Below the pieces are notes generated by a model that did no database searches, was not told where the DNA came from, and was given only the letters and a program-made list of their open reading frames with translations. Of a stretch of DNA of 15,911 nt, positions 13,577-15,911 are shown one piece after another. Each line of letters opens with the position of its first letter. Positions within the stretch are counted from its first letter, which is position 1. The DNA lies in contig JAITKG010000011.1 in the NCBI GenBank assembly GCA_031278495.1, positions 1-15,911 on the forward strand, given 5' to 3'. Made by a program: the position numbers and the translations under genes. Source of the DNA: Prevotellaceae bacterium. Lineage in GTDB: Bacteria > Bacteroidota > Bacteroidia > Bacteroidales > UBA932.

Positions 13577-15790
13577 CTATGTCCCCAATTCCAGCTGGTT
13601 CTTCACCAATTCATAATATTCGCCGCGTCGTGTCGTTAATTGAGCGTGCGTGCCGGTTTCAGTGATTTTGCCTTTGTTTAATACGACTATCTGGTCGGCA
13701 TTTTTGACTGTGCTCAGGCGGTGCGCTACCACTACGACGGTTTTTCCGGCAAAGAACGGCGTCAGGTTGTCCATAATCATACGCTCATTGTTTGCGTCAA
13801 GCGCATTGGTGGCTTCGTCTAAAAAAACAAACACAGGGTCTTTATACACCACGCGTGCTAACAATATTCGCTGCTTCTGCCCCTGACTGAGCCCGTGCCC
13901 TTCCTGCCCGATTTTGGTGTTCACGCCCAACGGCAAATTTTCTATCATATCTTTCAGGTTGGCGACTTTCAGTGCGTGGGCAAGGCGTGCACTGTCGATA
14001 CGCTCGTCGCCGACGGCAATGTTGCGGGCGATGGTGTCCGAGAAAATAAAGCCGTCCTGCATTACCGCGCCGCAGGCATTGCGCCAAAGCTGCTTGCCGA
14101 GGGTTTGCAGGTTGGCGTCGCCTACCGCAATTTCGCCCCCTGAGGGCGGATAAAAGCCTAACAGCATTTTTACTAATGTGGTTTTGCCGCTACCGCTCAT
14201 GCCCACAATGGCGGTGGTTTTGCCTGCCGGGATGTGCAGGTTCAAATCTTTCAACACCGCTTCGGAGTGCGGTCCCTCGTAGTGGAATGAAAGGTTTTGA
14301 ATGGTGAAACTTTTGTCGTCGGGAAGGAATTGTATTTTGCTTTCCCCGGCTTCTTCTTCGTCGTGGCGGTTATGGATTTCGCCTAAGCGTTCCATACTTA
14401 TTTTAGCGTCCTGCGCCGACTGGATGAAGCCGATGAACTGCGAAATGGGCGCGTTCAGCTGCCCGATGATATACTGCACCGCCATCATCATCCCCAGCGT
14501 CATGTTGCCGGTGATGACGGCCTGCGCCGCAAAGAACGAGATGATAATGTTCTTGGTTTCATTGATGAAGAATGCCCCGCTTTGCTGATACTGGCTCAAT
14601 GCTAATCCTTTTATGCTGATGCGAAACAGTTTTGCCTGTATGCGTTCCCACTCCCAGCGTTTTTGCCGTTCGCAGTTGTTGAGTTTGATTTCCTGCATGC
14701 CGGTGATGAGCTGGTAGAGGTTGCTCTGTTCGGCGGCGCCCTGTGCAAAGCGTTTAAAGTCGAGGTTGCGGCGGCGTTTCAGGAACAGCACAATCCATAA
14801 TACATACAGTGTGGAGGCAATAAGGAACACTGCCAGCAGGCTCAGGTTATAAAACGCCAGCACGCCCACGAACACCACAAACGACACAAACGAAAACAGC
14901 GTGTTCAACGTGGTGGACGTTAAAAACGACTGGATGCGGTGGTGGTCGCCGATGCGCTGCATGAGGTCGCCGATCATTTTGGTATCGAAAAAACCGATGG
15001 GCAGCTTCATCAGCTTGAGGAGGAAGTCGGAAATAATCGAAATATTGATGCGGGCGCTGATGTGCAGCAGTATCCACGAGCGGATAAATTCCACGGCGGT
15101 TTGCGCGGCAAACAGCGTGAGCTGTGCAATGAGGATAAGCGTTACAAACGACAGGTTGTTGTTGTTGATCCCGTAATCGACAATACTCTGTGTGAGGAAC
15201 GGGAAGATGAGCTGCAGCAGCGTACCCAGCAGCATACCCAAAAACAGCTGCGCAATGAGTTTTTTGTAGGGGCGCAGATATTTAAGAATAAACGAAAATT
15301 TGGTACGGTCGCTTTTTTCGTCGTCCTGCGCATAAAAGTCCGGCGTGGGTTCCAGCAGCAGGGCGATGCCCGTGTCTTCACCATTGCTTCGCGACGCGAG
15401 CCAGCCGTTCAGAAATTCCTCCCGCGTGTATTTGATAAGCCCATGCGCAGGGTCAGCGACTTGCACGCGCGTAGCGGCTTCACCCTTTTTACCGCGCGTA
15501 GCGCATTTCACCCCGTAAACCACCACAAAATGCCGCTGTTTCCAGTGCACGATACAAGGCAACGGCGCTTCGCACAGTTGCTCAAAGGTAATTTTTACGC
15601 CGGTGGTGCGGAAGCCAATTTTCTCTGCCGCTTCGCTGATACCTAATAACGACACCCCCTCGCGCGTGAGAAAGCAGTTGTCGCGCAGGTGTTCCAGCCG
15701 GTAGTTCTTGCCGTAGTATTTGGCAATCATTTGCAAACAGGCGGGACCGCAGTCCATGGCGTCAAGCTGATGGGTGAAGGGGATGGACAT
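13577..15790 (-). CDS. C39-peptidase ABC exporter for leader peptides
   Basis: This 737-residue bifunctional protein cuts the double-glycine leader from a peptide and exports the rest across the inner membrane. Residues 1-150 are the C39 peptidase: Gln8, catalytic Cys14 in QLDAMDCGPACL, His87 in RHFVVVYG and Asp113 in VADPAHG. Residues about 165-460 are the six-helix membrane domain. Residues about 495-737 are the ATPase: Walker A GMSGSGKT (530-537), signature LSQGQ (634-638), Walker B VFVFLDE (653-659) and switch His690. His-to-Asp spacing is 26 residues against about 16 in ComA and PCAT1; the extra residues are encoded by a palindromic repeat. The start lies 6 nt after the stop of the upstream gene, so both are one operon. 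Confidence 0.95.
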   Translation of the reverse strand: MSIPFTHQLDAMDCGPACLQMIAKYYGKNYRLEHLRDNCFLTREGVSLLGISEAAEKIGFRTTGVKITFEQLCEAPLPCIVHWKQRHFVVVYGVKCATRGKKGEAATRVQVADPAHGLIKYTREEFLNGWLASRSNGEDTGIALLLEPTPDFYAQDDEKSDRTKFSFILKYLRPYKKLIAQLFLGMLLGTLLQLIFPFLTQSIVDYGINNNNLSFVTLILIAQLTLFAAQTAVEFIRSWILLHISARINISIISDFLLKLMKLPIGFFDTKMIGDLMQRIGDHHRIQSFLTSTTLNTLFSFVSFVVFVGVLAFYNLSLLAVFLIASTLYVLWIVLFLKRRRNLDFKRFAQGAAEQSNLYQLITGMQEIKLNNCERQKRWEWERIQAKLFRISIKGLALSQYQQSGAFFINETKNIIISFFAAQAVITGNMTLGMMMAVQYIIGQLNAPISQFIGFIQSAQDAKISMERLGEIHNRHDEEEAGESKIQFLPDDKSFTIQNLSFHYEGPHSEAVLKDLNLHIPAGKTTAIVGMSGSGKTTLVKMLLGFYPPSGGEIAVGDANLQTLGKQLWRNACGAVMQDGFIFSDTIARNIAVGDERIDSARLAHALKVANLKDMIENLPLGVNTKIGQEGHGLSQGQKQRILLARVVYKDPVFVFLDEATNALDANNERMIMDNLTPFFAGKTVVVVAHRLSTVKNADQIVVLNKGKITETGTHAQLTTRRGEYYELVKNQLELGT
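15466..15513 (-). repeat. In-frame palindromic repeat inside the C39 domain
   Basis: Two copies of the core, CGCGCGTAGCGGCTTCACC (15466-15484) and CGCGCGTAGCGCATTTCACC (15493-15512) as read on the plus strand, begin 27 nt apart, so the period is nine codons. They encode most of KCATRGKKGEAATRV (residues 95-109). The sequence closely matches the intergenic copies at 13546-13565. Confidence 0.8.
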
Positions 15791-15796
15791 ATTTAA

Positions 15797-15911
15797 TTAT
15801 TGCCTTGTAGCTATTAGTAAATTCAGCATTTTTTCCAAATCTTTTACAGAAAAGTTATGATACTGGTAATCACCACTAATAGGATAAGGTATATCCGGTA
15901 AAAAGCCTCTG
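15797..15911 (-). CDS. C-terminal end of an unidentified gene upstream of the exporter (partial)
   Basis: Reading leftward from the window edge, an open frame gives 37 residues before TAA, including the stretches RGFLPDIPYPISGDYQYHNF and SVKDLEKMLNLLIATRQ. It lies in the same direction as the exporter with 6 nt between stop and start, so it is probably the preceding gene of the operon. I do not recognise the family from this fragment. By position it could be a peptide-modifying enzyme or another member of the export locus; this is inference only. Confidence 0.6.
   Translation of the reverse strand, partial: RGFLPDIPYPISGDYQYHNFSVKDLEKMLNLLIATRQ

Noticed and set aside
15370..15412. A further apparent copy of the palindromic repeat in the exporter gene (TTCACCATTGCTTCGCGACG)
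   Set aside because: The order and spacing of TTCACC and the GC-rich part differ from the core, and the encoded residues fit the normal family sequence between the C39 and membrane domains.
14939..15646. 235-codon open frame on the plus strand opposite the exporter gene
   Set aside because: It is antisense to a gene with complete C39 and ABC motifs; its composition shows no recognisable domain.

Overview
The window looks like a chromosomal segment of a member of Bacteroidota, probably Bacteroidales. The evidence is: the group's -7 promoter box TAnnTTTG recurs in front of several genes, there are few classical Shine-Dalgarno sites, intergenic DNA is very AT-rich next to coding DNA of moderate GC, and the gene content includes a secreted C69 dipeptidase, a secreted protein with a DUF2723-like C-terminal half, a lysine-rich histone H1-like protein, and a C39-peptidase ABC exporter with an HlyD partner. 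The species cannot be named from sequence alone.

Layout. At 1-1244 (+) is rmuC, missing only its first codons. Convergent to it at 1251-2222 (-) is a lysine-rich, charge-bipolar H1-like protein. An AT-rich gap (2223-2621) leads to a small unidentified helical protein (2622-2882, +). Four rightward genes follow with short gaps: rarA (2942-4228), kdsA (4257-5099), a C69 dipeptidase (5135-6781) and a family-6-like hypoxanthine-DNA glycosylase (6811-7299). Facing them on the minus strand is a two-gene envelope operon: an outer-membrane beta-barrel protein (8644-9447) followed by a secreted TPR/DUF2723-like protein (7311-8624), with a promoter and a structured leader in 9448-9670. A class I/II aminotransferase (9687-10835, -) has a likely promoter more than 200 nt upstream. 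The 831-nt stretch 10836-11666 has no clear gene. It holds promoter boxes, a probable gene remnant and a pair of mutually exclusive hairpins.

The right end (11667-15911, all minus) is a peptide-export operon read from right to left: the C-terminal end of an unidentified gene, a C39-peptidase/ABC exporter only 6 nt downstream of it, then an HlyD-type adaptor. Such pairs in Bacteroidota export double-glycine leader peptides, often ribosomally made and modified ones. No precursor peptide is visible here, so the precursor and modifying enzymes probably lie beyond 15911. The exporter pair is split by a four-helix-bundle (S23-type) gene that has its own promoter and sits between arrays of a short GC-rich palindromic repeat.

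The most notable observation is that the same repeat lies in frame inside the C39 peptidase domain of the exporter. There it adds about ten residues between the catalytic His and Asp. This looks like a small proliferating palindromic element that has colonised both spacers and a protein. The second is a secreted, non-membrane protein that carries what looks like the C-terminal module of DUF2723 glycosyltransferase-like membrane proteins.
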